The notes under the pieces are model-generated. The model saw only the letters and a program-made list of their open reading frames with translations, did not search any database and was not told where the DNA came from. The translations under genes were made by a program, and so were the position numbers. Source: Micromonospora thermarum (GTDB taxonomy: Bacteria > Actinomycetota > Actinomycetes > Mycobacteriales > Micromonosporaceae). Taken from it: DNA of 64,000 bases. Position 1 is the first letter of the stretch. Each line of letters opens with the position of its first letter. Below are positions 43,852 to 51,057 of this stretch, in pieces. The DNA is taken from NCBI RefSeq assembly GCF_012034245.1, contig NZ_JAATEO010000012.1, forward strand, positions 1-64,000, in the 5' to 3' direction.

Positions 43852-44222
43852 AGGTCACCGCCGGTGCCGGTCATCAGCGGCCACACCTCCAGGCCGCCGC
43901 CGCTGCGGCCGCTGCCGAACCGCAGGGCCGGGTACGACCGCGCGATCTCCAGCGCCCGCTCCTCGCTGTCGACGTCCACCACGAAGTACGAGCCCACGTA
44001 CTCCTTCGCCTCCAGGTAGGGGCCGTCCGTGACCACGGGCGCGTCGCCCACCATGCGGACCGACCGGGCCCGGGACACCAGCCCCTGGCTCTCCACCAGC
44101 TCGCCGGAGGCGCGCAGCGCCTCGTTGAACGCGTCGACCTCGCCGATCAGCGTGGTCAGGTCGCCGGCGGGCAGACTGTTCCAGATCTCCTCGTTGCCGT
44201 AGATCAGCATCAGGTACTTCAC
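43848..44222 (-). CDS. YCII/DGPF-domain protein
   Basis: A 124-aa YCII-related protein. The start MKYLMLIYGNEEIW and the motif VVTDGPYLEAKEYVGSYFVV (DGPF-type, here DGPY) are diagnostic. It is the standard partner of ECF42 sigma factors; the biochemical role is unclear. The ATG at 44222 has a weak Shine-Dalgarno (GAGGAGAG about 9 bases away). Its stop overlaps the sigma start. Upstream, TGTCGC at 44273-44278 on the minus strand may be part of the operon's own sigma-dependent promoter. Confidence 0.9.
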   Translation of the reverse strand: MKYLMLIYGNEEIWNSLPAGDLTTLIGEVDAFNEALRASGELVESQGLVSRARSVRMVGDAPVVTDGPYLEAKEYVGSYFVVDVDSEERALEIARSYPALRFGSGRSGGGLEVWPLMTGTGGDL

Positions 44223-44825
44223 CGCAGGCTCTCCTCTCGACGCACGTCATGCGGCGTGCCGCAACCAGCTGGGCGACACGACGGAGTCGGATACCGGACA
44301 GGACGCCGGGCACCTCGCCGTCGCACTGTTGTAGCAGGTGAGAGGCGTAAGGATGGCGGGCCACATCCCGATCCTCGGGCCCGGCGGGGACAGCACCGTT
44401 CCCGCCGACACCGCCGCCACCGAGCCCGGCCGCGTCGCCGCGGCAAATCCGGCGCAGCGCACCGCCGGCTCCGCCCCACGGGCCGCGCTCCGCCCGACAC
44501 CGGGCCCGGGCGCCCGGGCCCGGTGTCGCCTCCGGACACCGACGTCGCCACCTTCGACAGTTCCGACCCGCCGCGCCGACGCGGCCGGAACGACCGCTGC
44601 CCACCGCCGTCGCGCACGGCGCCGCGCAGGACCAGACCCTACCCGTACGGCCGCACCGCCGGTCCCGCCGTCGCACGCGGGCCGGGCGGCCCGCCGTACC
44701 CGATGACCGGCCGCCGCGGGCTGACCCCGGCGGGGCCGGTCGCCGCCCGAGATCCACCCCCGGCCGGGCCGGCCGGGCGCGGAAGCCCGCCGGCCGCCGG
44801 TAGAAGAGCATGAGAGGAGACGGCG
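44223..44825. other. Gene-free stretch with long palindrome
   Basis: About 600 bases between two divergent genes with no convincing coding sequence. Frames here are Arg/Pro/Ala-rich in all readings. The only strong structure is the 34-base palindrome at 44495-44528; a repetitive CCGGCC run lies around 44755-44790. The Shine-Dalgarno AGGAGA of the next gene is at its right end. Confidence 0.6.
44495..44528. terminator. Perfect 34-bp GC palindrome
   Basis: The left arm CGACACCGGGCCCGGGC and right arm GCCCGGGCCCGGTGTCG are exact complements meeting at the centre with no loop bases (34 bases in all). It lies in a 600-base gene-free gap. It may form a very stable hairpin in RNA (a bidirectional insulator) or be a dyad protein-binding site. 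Confidence 0.6.
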
Positions 44826-45095
44826 ATGGCCGCTCCCACCGTGACCGCCGCCCTGAACGCGGCGGTCTACTCTCCCGGCGACCAGATGACGCTGACCGTG
44901 ACGTACGGCGACGCGGACACCCGGCCGGTGACCGTCACGGTCGTCGTCACCGACGCCCAGGGCAACAGCAGCGCCCCGGCGCGGGTCACCGCCGTCATCG
45001 ACCCGCTCACCGTCACCGTCACCGACGACTCCGGACGCATCTGGACGAAGCTCTCGGACAACGGCATGGTGGCCGTCTACCGGGCGGTGGCGTGA
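44826..45095 (+). CDS. Ig-like domain small protein
   Basis: An 89-aa protein with alternating Val/Thr strands typical of a bacterial Ig-like domain (MTLTVTYGDADTRPVTVTVV, ITDPLTVTVTDDSG-type pattern). There is no signal peptide. The ATG at 44826 has AGGAGA upstream. The stop overlaps the next ATG (TGATG), so the two are translationally coupled. Together they resemble a phage-derived or accessory surface protein pair; the function is unknown. Confidence 0.65.
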   Translation: MAAPTVTAALNAAVYSPGDQMTLTVTYGDADTRPVTVTVVVTDAQGNSSAPARVTAVIDPLTVTVTDDSGRIWTKLSDNGMVAVYRAVA

Positions 45096-46132
45096 TGCCC
45101 CGGGTCACCGTCACGGTGCGCGACAACGGCGGGCGCACCGCCACCGCCACCGCCGACTACACGATCGCCCCGCCGGTGCTCGGCGGCTACTACCTCGCCG
45201 GTAACGCCGACCCGACGGCCGACATGGCGGGCGGCAACATCCGCTCGCTGACCCAGTACCGCAGCTTCGCCGACGGCTACGTCTTCCCCGGCTGGAACCG
45301 GCCGTGGCTGGTCGACCTCGGCAAGGCCGGAGTGAAGATCAACATGGTGCTGGAGCTCAAGCACTACGGCGCCCCGAACACCGACGCGCAGACCTTCACC
45401 GTGGACGGCGTGCGCTACACCGTCCCGGCGCCCGCCATGACCATCCAGCAGCGGCCCGGGACGACCTGGCCGAGGGCGTACGGCTACAGCCAGGTGCTCG
45501 CCGGCCAGTGCGACGGGCTGTTCGCGCGGGCACTGTCGCAGTACCGGACGATGGGCTTCGGGGTGAACATCCAGCTCGCCTCCGAACTGGACACCGACCA
45601 CGAGTTCGGCACCACCGAGGCGGGCAAGGCGTACACGTGGGCGGAGTCCGACGCCCGCGCGGTGCAGGCCGTCACGTACGTCGTCAACTGGTTCAAGGCG
45701 CGCGGCCTGCCCGCCGGCACCACCTTCTCGGTGGGACTGGGGGGCTTCGACCGGGCCTGCTACCAGCGCACCCACCCCGAGGCGCTGATGGCCAAGCTCG
45801 ACTTCCTCCAGTGGAACGTCTACGCCACCGACCCCACCCACACCGCGCTGGCCCGCTTCCGCCGTACCAAGGACTGGGCGGTCGCCGACCTCGGCCCGGT
45901 CGCGCTCTCCCGGCCGGTCCTGATCGCCGAGTGGGGGGTCCGGGCGGCCGAGATCCCCGACCAGGCGGCGTGGATCCGCACCGTCCCGGCGGCCATCGCC
46001 ACGCTCAACGCCGAGCGCGGACCCCGGATCGTACGGACGAACTACTTCAACTCCGGCTGGGGCACGCTCTCCCCGAAGGCGACCGGCCTGGCCGCCTTGA
46101 AGGCCGCGTACGCCACCCGGCCGTACGTGTGA
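45095..46132 (+). CDS. Glycoside-hydrolase-like TIM-barrel protein
   Basis: A 345-aa protein. The first 30 residues continue an Ig-like strand pattern (RVTVTVRDNGGRTATATADY); the rest looks like an (alpha/beta)8 glycosidase: VKINMVLELKHYG, GFGVNIQLASELDTDHEFG, LDFLQWNVYATDP and RPVLIAEWGVRAAEIPD, the last with a Glu at a strand end as in clan A catalytic nucleophiles. No signal peptide is present, so export is unclear. Assignment to a specific GH family is not possible from sequence alone. Confidence 0.55.
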   Translation: MPRVTVTVRDNGGRTATATADYTIAPPVLGGYYLAGNADPTADMAGGNIRSLTQYRSFADGYVFPGWNRPWLVDLGKAGVKINMVLELKHYGAPNTDAQTFTVDGVRYTVPAPAMTIQQRPGTTWPRAYGYSQVLAGQCDGLFARALSQYRTMGFGVNIQLASELDTDHEFGTTEAGKAYTWAESDARAVQAVTYVVNWFKARGLPAGTTFSVGLGGFDRACYQRTHPEALMAKLDFLQWNVYATDPTHTALARFRRTKDWAVADLGPVALSRPVLIAEWGVRAAEIPDQAAWIRTVPAAIATLNAERGPRIVRTNYFNSGWGTLSPKATGLAALKAAYATRPYV

Positions 46133-46246
46133 CACCGCGTGCCGGGCTCCGGTCGGCCCGGCGTCCGGCGGTAAATCGCTCGCCCGGACCCCCGGGATCT
46201 GCCAGCGTGGGCTACGACGGCACCACCGGCGACGGGAGCAGGGACG

Positions 46247-46354
46247 ATGCGCGGACTCGAAAACTTCCTTCCCATCCGGATGCGAGCTTTCGAGGACCCG
46301 TCATCGCATGGAGACCGTCAACATCGGCATTCTGGCGCACGTCGACGCCGGTAA
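46247..46354 (+). CDS. Possible leader ORF before protection gene
   Basis: An ORF starting at ATG 46247, with GGGAGCAGGGA directly upstream, encodes 35 residues (start MRGLENFLPIRMRAF) and ends 47 bases inside the GTPase gene in another frame. CTCGAAA near 46256 and TTTCGAG near 46290 could pair across it. This is the layout of translation-attenuation leaders seen in front of antibiotic resistance genes, but no direct evidence exists. Confidence 0.35.
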   Translation: MRGLENFLPIRMRAFEDPSSHGDRQHRHSGARRRR

Positions 46355-48266
46355 GACCAGCCTGACCGAGCGGCTGCTCTTCGACACCGGCGTCATCGAC
46401 CGGCTCGGCAGCGTCGACGCCGGCACCACCCGCACCGACACCGGCGAGATCGAGCGCCGGCGCGGCATCACGATCCGCTCGGCGGTGGTCGCGTTCACCG
46501 CCGGCGGCCGCCAGGTCAACCTCGTGGACACCCCGGGGCACAGCGACTTCGTCGCCGAGGTGGAGCGGGCCCTCGGCGTGCTCGACGGCGCGGTCCTGGT
46601 GCTGTCGGCGGTCGAGGGCGTCCAGCCGCACACCCGCGTCCTCATGCGGACCCTGCGATCGCTGCGGCTGCCGACGCTGCTCTTCGTCAACAAGGTCGAC
46701 CGTGCCGGCGCCCGCACCGAGCCGCTCGTCGCGGAGATCCGCCGGCTGCTCACCCCCGGCGTGGTGCCGATGGGCACGGTTCGCGGGGCCGGCACGCCGG
46801 CGGCCCGCGTCGAGGCGTACGACCAGCGCGACCCGGCCGCCGTGGTCGAGTGGGCCACCGTGCTCGCCGACCACGACGACGAGCTGCTCGCGGACCTGGT
46901 GGAGGAGCGCGCCCCCGACCCGGACCGGGTGGCCGCCGCCCTGCGGGCGCAGACCGCCGCCGGGCTCGCGTGCCCGTTGCTGTTCGGCTCGGCGATCACC
47001 GGTGCCGGCGTACCCGCGCTGGTCGCCGCGCTCGGCGACCTGCTGCCGCCCGCGCCGCCCGCCGAGCCCGACCTGCGGGCCCGGGTCTTCGCCGTCGAGC
47101 GCACCGAGCGCGGGGAGAAGGTCGCGCTGGTGCGCTCGTACGGCGGCGAGCTGGCCCGGCGGCAGCGGGTCACCGTGCACCGCCGGGAGCCGGACGGGCG
47201 GCTCGGCCGGCACCGCGCCCGGGTCACCGGCGTGACGGTCGTCGGCGCGCCCGACACCGGCGTGCTCACCGCCGGCCGGATCGCCCGGCTGCACGGGCTG
47301 CCCGGCGCGCGCATCGGCGACCAGCTCGGCACACCGGAGAACGGGAAGGCCGGACGGTACTTCCCGCCGCCGACCCTGGAGACGGTGATACGGGCGCGCC
47401 GGCCGGAGCAGGCGGAGGCGCTGCACGCCGCGCTGCTCGACCTCGCCGACGCGGACCCGCTGATCCGCACCCGACCGGCCCCGGGCGGCGGCACCGGGGT
47501 GCTGCTCTACGGCGACGTGCAGCGCGAGGTACTGGCGGCGACGCTCGCCGGGGCGTACGGGGTGGAGGCGGAGTTCACCCCCGGTGACCTGGTGCACGTC
47601 GAGCGCCTGGTGGGCGCCGGCGAGGCGGTGGAGATCATCGGCAACGGCTTCCTCGGCACGGTCGGCCTGCGGGTCGAGCCGGGGGAGGGGGTGACCTACC
47701 GGCTGGCCGTCGAGCTGGGCTCGTTGCCGCTCTCCTTCCACGCGGCGATCGAGGAGACCGTGTTCGCCGCGCTCGACCAGGGCGTGCACGGCTGGCCGGT
47801 CACCGACGTGGCGGTCACGCTGACGCACAGCGGGTACTGGTCGCCGGTGAGCACGGCCGGCGACTTCCGGGACCTCACCCCGTACGTGCTCATGCAGGCC
47901 CTGGCGCGGGCCGGCACCCGGGTCCACGAGCCGTGCCACCGGTTCGACTGCGAGGTGCCGGCCGACACGCTCGGGCCGGTCACGGCGTACCTGGCGCGGG
48001 TCGGCGGTCGGGTCGACGGCACCGAGCCGGGCGGCGACACCTGGCACGTGACCGGCGAGGTGCCGGCCCGGTGCGAGGCGCAGGTCCGCCGGCGGCTGCC
48101 CGACCTCACCCGGGGCGAGGGGCTGTGGTCCTCGGTGCCGCACGGCGACCGCCTCGTCGTCGGGGAGCCGCCCCGCCGGCCCCGCAGCGACGGGAACCCG
48201 TTCGACCGGGTCGAGTACACCCGCTTCCTCGCCCAGCGCCAGCTCGCCGCCACGGCGGGCCGGTGA
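46308..48266 (+). CDS. Tetracycline-type ribosomal protection GTPase (OtrA/TetM-like)
   Basis: A 652-aa translational GTPase of the TetM/OtrA group, related to EF-G. G1 is AHVDAGKTSL (10-19), G2 GITIRSA near 54-60, G3 DTPGHSDFV near 74 and G4 NKVD near 127. The length and C-terminal domains (YWSPVSTAGDFRDLTPYVL) match ribosomal protection proteins, which remove tetracyclines from the 30S subunit. The ATG at 46308 is weakly preceded by GAGG, and a leader ORF overlaps it. Actinomycete chromosomes often carry such genes without known tetracycline production, so resistance is likely but unproven. Confidence 0.88.
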   Translation: METVNIGILAHVDAGKTSLTERLLFDTGVIDRLGSVDAGTTRTDTGEIERRRGITIRSAVVAFTAGGRQVNLVDTPGHSDFVAEVERALGVLDGAVLVLSAVEGVQPHTRVLMRTLRSLRLPTLLFVNKVDRAGARTEPLVAEIRRLLTPGVVPMGTVRGAGTPAARVEAYDQRDPAAVVEWATVLADHDDELLADLVEERAPDPDRVAAALRAQTAAGLACPLLFGSAITGAGVPALVAALGDLLPPAPPAEPDLRARVFAVERTERGEKVALVRSYGGELARRQRVTVHRREPDGRLGRHRARVTGVTVVGAPDTGVLTAGRIARLHGLPGARIGDQLGTPENGKAGRYFPPPTLETVIRARRPEQAEALHAALLDLADADPLIRTRPAPGGGTGVLLYGDVQREVLAATLAGAYGVEAEFTPGDLVHVERLVGAGEAVEIIGNGFLGTVGLRVEPGEGVTYRLAVELGSLPLSFHAAIEETVFAALDQGVHGWPVTDVAVTLTHSGYWSPVSTAGDFRDLTPYVLMQALARAGTRVHEPCHRFDCEVPADTLGPVTAYLARVGGRVDGTEPGGDTWHVTGEVPARCEAQVRRRLPDLTRGEGLWSSVPHGDRLVVGEPPRRPRSDGNPFDRVEYTRFLAQRQLAATAGR

Positions 48267-48268
48267 CG

Positions 48269-48799
48269 TCAGTTTCCGGTCAGCCGCTCCGCGTACGCGT
48301 CGCGCAGCCCCGGCCAGCCGAAGTCCATCGCCTCGGCGCCCCGGATCGGACCGACCGGGTCACCGGCGAGCAGGTGGTCGGCGACGTCGAGGCAGAGGTG
48401 CCAGCCGGCCGCCACCATCGGTGCCATGCCGCCGTCGGCCAGGGTGTGGCGCAGGGTCAGGCGGGTCCCGGTGGCGGTCTCGGTCAGTTCCCAGCACAGC
48501 AGGTCGTCGCCCCACGTGTACTCCAGGACGTGCGGGCGCTCGGCCCGGCGGACCGTGGCCCGGTGCCGCTCGGTGGTCTCACCGTCGATCATGGTGAGCG
48601 TCGTGTCGCCGGGGGAGCCCAGGTCGCGGTCGGCGAGGAACGGGGCCCACTCGGCGAGCCGGCCGGGCTCGGTCAGCGCCGACCACACCGCCTCCGGCGG
48701 GTGGCGCAGGTCGCGGACGAACACGACGGTGCGGCGACCGCCGCCGGTCTCCAGGGAGACGTCGGCCGGCGGGGTCGGGCGGAAGTCGGCGCGGTCCAT
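48269..48799 (-). CDS. SRPBCC (AHSA1-like) protein
   Basis: A 176-aa START/SRPBCC-fold protein: VFVRDLRHPPEAVWSALTEP and GRLAEWAPFLADRD start the fold and HTLADGGMAPMVAAGWHLCL is the long C-terminal helix. It is thought to bind a hydrophobic ligand. The ATG at 48799 shares one base with the ArsR stop (TGATG). ArsR-SRPBCC pairs are common and the ligand is unknown. Its stop is only 2 bases from the convergent GTPase gene stop. Confidence 0.9.
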   Translation of the reverse strand: MDRADFRPTPPADVSLETGGGRRTVVFVRDLRHPPEAVWSALTEPGRLAEWAPFLADRDLGSPGDTTLTMIDGETTERHRATVRRAERPHVLEYTWGDDLLCWELTETATGTRLTLRHTLADGGMAPMVAAGWHLCLDVADHLLAGDPVGPIRGAEAMDFGWPGLRDAYAERLTGN

Positions 48800-49110
48800 C
48801 ACGGCTCCTGACTGTCGAGGTGGCGTTCCAGGGCGTCCAGGTGGCTGGTCCAGAGCCGTCGGTACGGCGCCAGCCACCCGTCGACCGCCTGCAACGGCCG
48901 GACCTCGATCCGGTAGATGCGCTGCTGGGCGGCGGTGCGAGAGCTGACGAGGCCGGCCTCGCGGAGCACCCGCAGGTGCTTGGAGACGGTCGGCTGACTC
49001 ACCCCGAGGTCGGTCACCAGCTCACCCACGCTGCTCTCGGCCCGGCGGAGCCGGTCGAGGATCCGGCGCCGGGTCGGCTCGGCGAGGACCGTGAAGGCGT
49101 CGGCTGTCAC
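48799..49110 (-). CDS. ArsR-family transcriptional regulator
   Basis: A 103-aa ArsR winged-helix repressor (FTVLAEPTRRRILDRLR, then SVGELVTDLGVSQPTVSKHL, the recognition helix near 40-52). No metal-binding Cys pair is seen. I set the start at GTG 49110: a consensus -35 TTGACA (49145-49140) and -10 GAATAT (49122-49117) with exactly 17 bases between place the transcript start at this codon, so the mRNA is probably leaderless. ATG 49134 would lie inside the promoter. It is coupled to the downstream SRPBCC gene. Confidence 0.88.
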   Translation of the reverse strand: MTADAFTVLAEPTRRRILDRLRRAESSVGELVTDLGVSQPTVSKHLRVLREAGLVSSRTAAQQRIYRIEVRPLQAVDGWLAPYRRLWTSHLDALERHLDSQEP

Positions 49111-49150
49111 CCGCCCATATTCCGCCAGCGACATATGCCTGTCAAGGCAT
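49111..49150 (-). promoter_or_regulatory. ArsR promoter with overlapping operator
   Basis: TTGACA, 17 bases, GAATAT on the minus strand; the -10 ends 6 bases before the GTG start, giving a leaderless transcript. The inverted repeat ATGCCT-GTCA-AGGCAT (49135-49150) overlaps the -35 box, so the ArsR product should repress its own transcription. The divergent F420 oxidoreductase gene begins 48 bases beyond and may share the operator. Confidence 0.75.
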
Positions 49151-49197
49151 GTACGGTCGTCGGGCGTCGCCCCGGCGATCTCCCTATGCTCGGGACC

Positions 49198-50127
49198 ATG
49201 GAACTGCGGATCTTCACCGAACCCCAGCAGGGCGCCACGTACGACGACCTGCTCGCCGTGGCCCGCCGCGCCGAGGAGACCGGCTTCGCCGCCTTCTTCC
49301 GCTCCGACCACTACCTGAAGATGGGCTCGGTGAGCGGCGAGCCCGGCCCGACCGACGCGTGGACCACCCTCGCCGGGCTGGCCCGCGACACCCGGTCGAT
49401 CCGGCTCGGCACGCTGATGACGGCCGCCACCTTCCGGCTGCCCGGGCCGCTCGCGATCACCGTCGCCCAGGTCGACCAGATGAGCGGCGGCCGGGTCGAG
49501 CTGGGCATCGGCACCGGCTGGTACGCCGAGGAGCACACCGCGTACGGGATCCCCTTCCCGGCCCTCGCCGAGCGGTTCGACCGGCTGGAGGAGCAGCTCG
49601 CGGTCATCACCGGCCTGTGGGAGACCCCACCGGGCGGGACGTTCGACTTCGCCGGGCGCCACTACCCGGTCAGCGGCTCGCCGGCCCTGCCGAAACCGGT
49701 GCAGACCCCGCGCCCGCCGATCCTGCTCGGCGGCATGGGCCCCAAGCGCACGCCGCGCCTCGCCGCCCGCTACGCCGACGAGTTCAACCTGCCGTTCGCC
49801 TCGGTCGAGGACTCCGCCGCCCAGTTCGCGCGGGTCGGCGCAGCATGTGCCGACCTCGGGCGCGACCCGGCCACGATGACCTGGTCCAACGCGCTCGTGC
49901 TCTGCTGCGGGCGGGACGACGCCGAGGTGGCCCGCCGGGCCGCCGCCATCGGCCGGGAGCCGGACGAGCTGCGGGTCAACGGCCTGGCCGGCACCCCCGC
50001 CGAGATCGTCGACAAGATCGGCCGGTACGCCGAGACCGGCAGCCAGCGGATCTACCTCCAGGTGCTCGACCTCGCCGATCTGGACCACCTGGACCTGGTC
50101 GCCGCCGAGGTGCTGCCCAAGGTGTAG
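49198..50127 (+). CDS. LLM-class F420-dependent oxidoreductase
   Basis: A 309-aa bacterial-luciferase-like TIM-barrel enzyme of the TIGR03560/F420 type: RIFTEPQQGATYDDLL, FFRSDHYLKMG, TLMTAATFRLPGPLAITVAQ, GIGTGWYAEEH and PPILLGGMGPKRT. It uses reduced F420 (or FMN) as hydride donor; the substrate is unknown. The ATG at 49198 has no Shine-Dalgarno; TATGCT at 49185-49190 ends 7 bases before it, so this mRNA may also be leaderless. It is divergent from the ArsR gene, whose operator may control both. Confidence 0.9.
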   Translation: MELRIFTEPQQGATYDDLLAVARRAEETGFAAFFRSDHYLKMGSVSGEPGPTDAWTTLAGLARDTRSIRLGTLMTAATFRLPGPLAITVAQVDQMSGGRVELGIGTGWYAEEHTAYGIPFPALAERFDRLEEQLAVITGLWETPPGGTFDFAGRHYPVSGSPALPKPVQTPRPPILLGGMGPKRTPRLAARYADEFNLPFASVEDSAAQFARVGAACADLGRDPATMTWSNALVLCCGRDDAEVARRAAAIGREPDELRVNGLAGTPAEIVDKIGRYAETGSQRIYLQVLDLADLDHLDLVAAEVLPKV

Positions 50128-50146
50128 GGCCTGTCCCGGCGCGGCC

Positions 50147-50161
50147 CGGCGGTGACCGCCG
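50147..50161. terminator. Stem-loop between convergent genes
   Basis: CGGCGGT and ACCGCCG flank one base, 20 bases after the F420 oxidoreductase stop and 16 before the end of the convergent Asp-rich-repeat gene. It is a short, probably bidirectional terminator. Confidence 0.4.
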
Positions 50162-50176
50162 TACGCGCCCTCGGGC

Positions 50177-50563
50177 TCAGCCCGCCCGGTGAGCGGCGGC
50201 GGGGTCGCGGAGCACGGTGTCGAGGCGGCCGTCGCGGTCGCTGTCGACGTACGTGACGTCGGGGACGCCGTCGCCGTCGAGGTCCACCTGCACCACGTCG
50301 GCGACGCCGTCCCCGTCCAGGTCGGTGACCACCTCGACGACGCCGCTCAGGTGGTGCGTGACGATGGACCGGCCCTCCGCGCGTGGCGGCGGCCCGGGGT
50401 GCGGCACCGGCGTCGGCGCGGGCGGCGGCGCCGGAGTCGGCTGCGGCCCGGGGGTGGTGTCCGGCGGCGCACTCGCCGGCAGCACACCGACCCCGGTCGG
50501 ATCCATCTCCTCCTCGGAGGGGAAGACGTCGCCCCGCGGAGCGGGATCACGGTAACTACTCAT
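50177..50563 (-). CDS. Asp-rich calcium-binding-repeat protein
   Basis: A 128-aa protein starting at ATG 50563 (MSSYRDPAPRGD). Residues about 30-70 are a Pro/Ala-rich linker. The C-terminal 45 residues carry tandem Asp-rich loops (DLDGDGVADVVQ, DLDGDGVPDVTYVDSDRDG) like EF-hand or thrombospondin type 3 repeats, which bind calcium. There is no signal peptide, so an intracellular role or unconventional export must be assumed. The function is unknown. Confidence 0.7.
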   Translation of the reverse strand: MSSYRDPAPRGDVFPSEEEMDPTGVGVLPASAPPDTTPGPQPTPAPPPAPTPVPHPGPPPRAEGRSIVTHHLSGVVEVVTDLDGDGVADVVQVDLDGDGVPDVTYVDSDRDGRLDTVLRDPAAAHRAG

Positions 50564-50645
50564 CCGCCCCCATTTCCCCACCCGAGCCCGCGATAACCGC
50601 CCACCATCCCCCCGCCGCATCACCCCGCCTCCGGCTCGCTCCGTT

Positions 50646-50700
50646 GATCATGAAGTTAGCGGGCGATCTGGAGATCCAAGCACCCGCCAGCTTCATGATC
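50646..50700. repeat. Extragenic palindrome, GATCATGAAG type
   Basis: GATCATGAAG (50646-50655) and its complement CTTCATGATC (50691-50700) flank GCGGG/CCCGC, which also pair. It lies in the intergenic space beside the truncated oxidase. It has the same organisation as the CGCGATCTTGCA palindromes, with a different sequence. Confidence 0.7.
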
Positions 50701-50755
50701 GAGTGCGGGCGGCGCGGGGGCAGTCGCGCGGGCGGGTGAGGGAGGCGCGGGGGTC

Positions 50756-50947
50756 GTGACGGCCGTGGAGGCACGGCTCGCGCCGTTCACGCCGCGCCCG
50801 CACTGGGGCAAGGTCTTCGGGCTGGCGCCGGCCGCGGTCGCCGCGGCCTGGCCGCGGTACGCCGACTTCGTCGCCCTGGCGACCCGGCTGGACCCGACCG
50901 GCACGTTCCGCACCGAGCTGCTCGACCGCTACTTTCCCCGCCCCTGA
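50756..50947 (+). pseudogene. C-terminal relic of a D-arabinono-lactone oxidase-like gene
   Basis: From GTG 50756 only 63 residues are read. TPRPHWGKVFGLAPAAVAAA and LDPTGTFRTELLDRYF match the extreme C-terminus of FAD-linked lactone oxidases (the HWGK covalent/active-site block and final helix). The FAD-binding domain of about 350 residues is missing, so this is a truncated gene or remnant. The GTG could serve as a start, but no function is expected. Confidence 0.6.
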
Positions 50948-51057
50948 GCGCCGGCGCCGACTGTCGGAAAGCCGCCTCCGCGCTTTTCGACTTCCCGACG
51001 GACCGGTTCCGTGATTGCCTCGTGAACGACATGGACGTCCACAAGGGATGGAATGAC

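Noticed and set aside
44338..44706. Plus-strand frame starting GTG 44338
   Set aside because: Becomes Arg/Pro/Ala low complexity, runs through the 34-bp palindrome and has no ribosome site.
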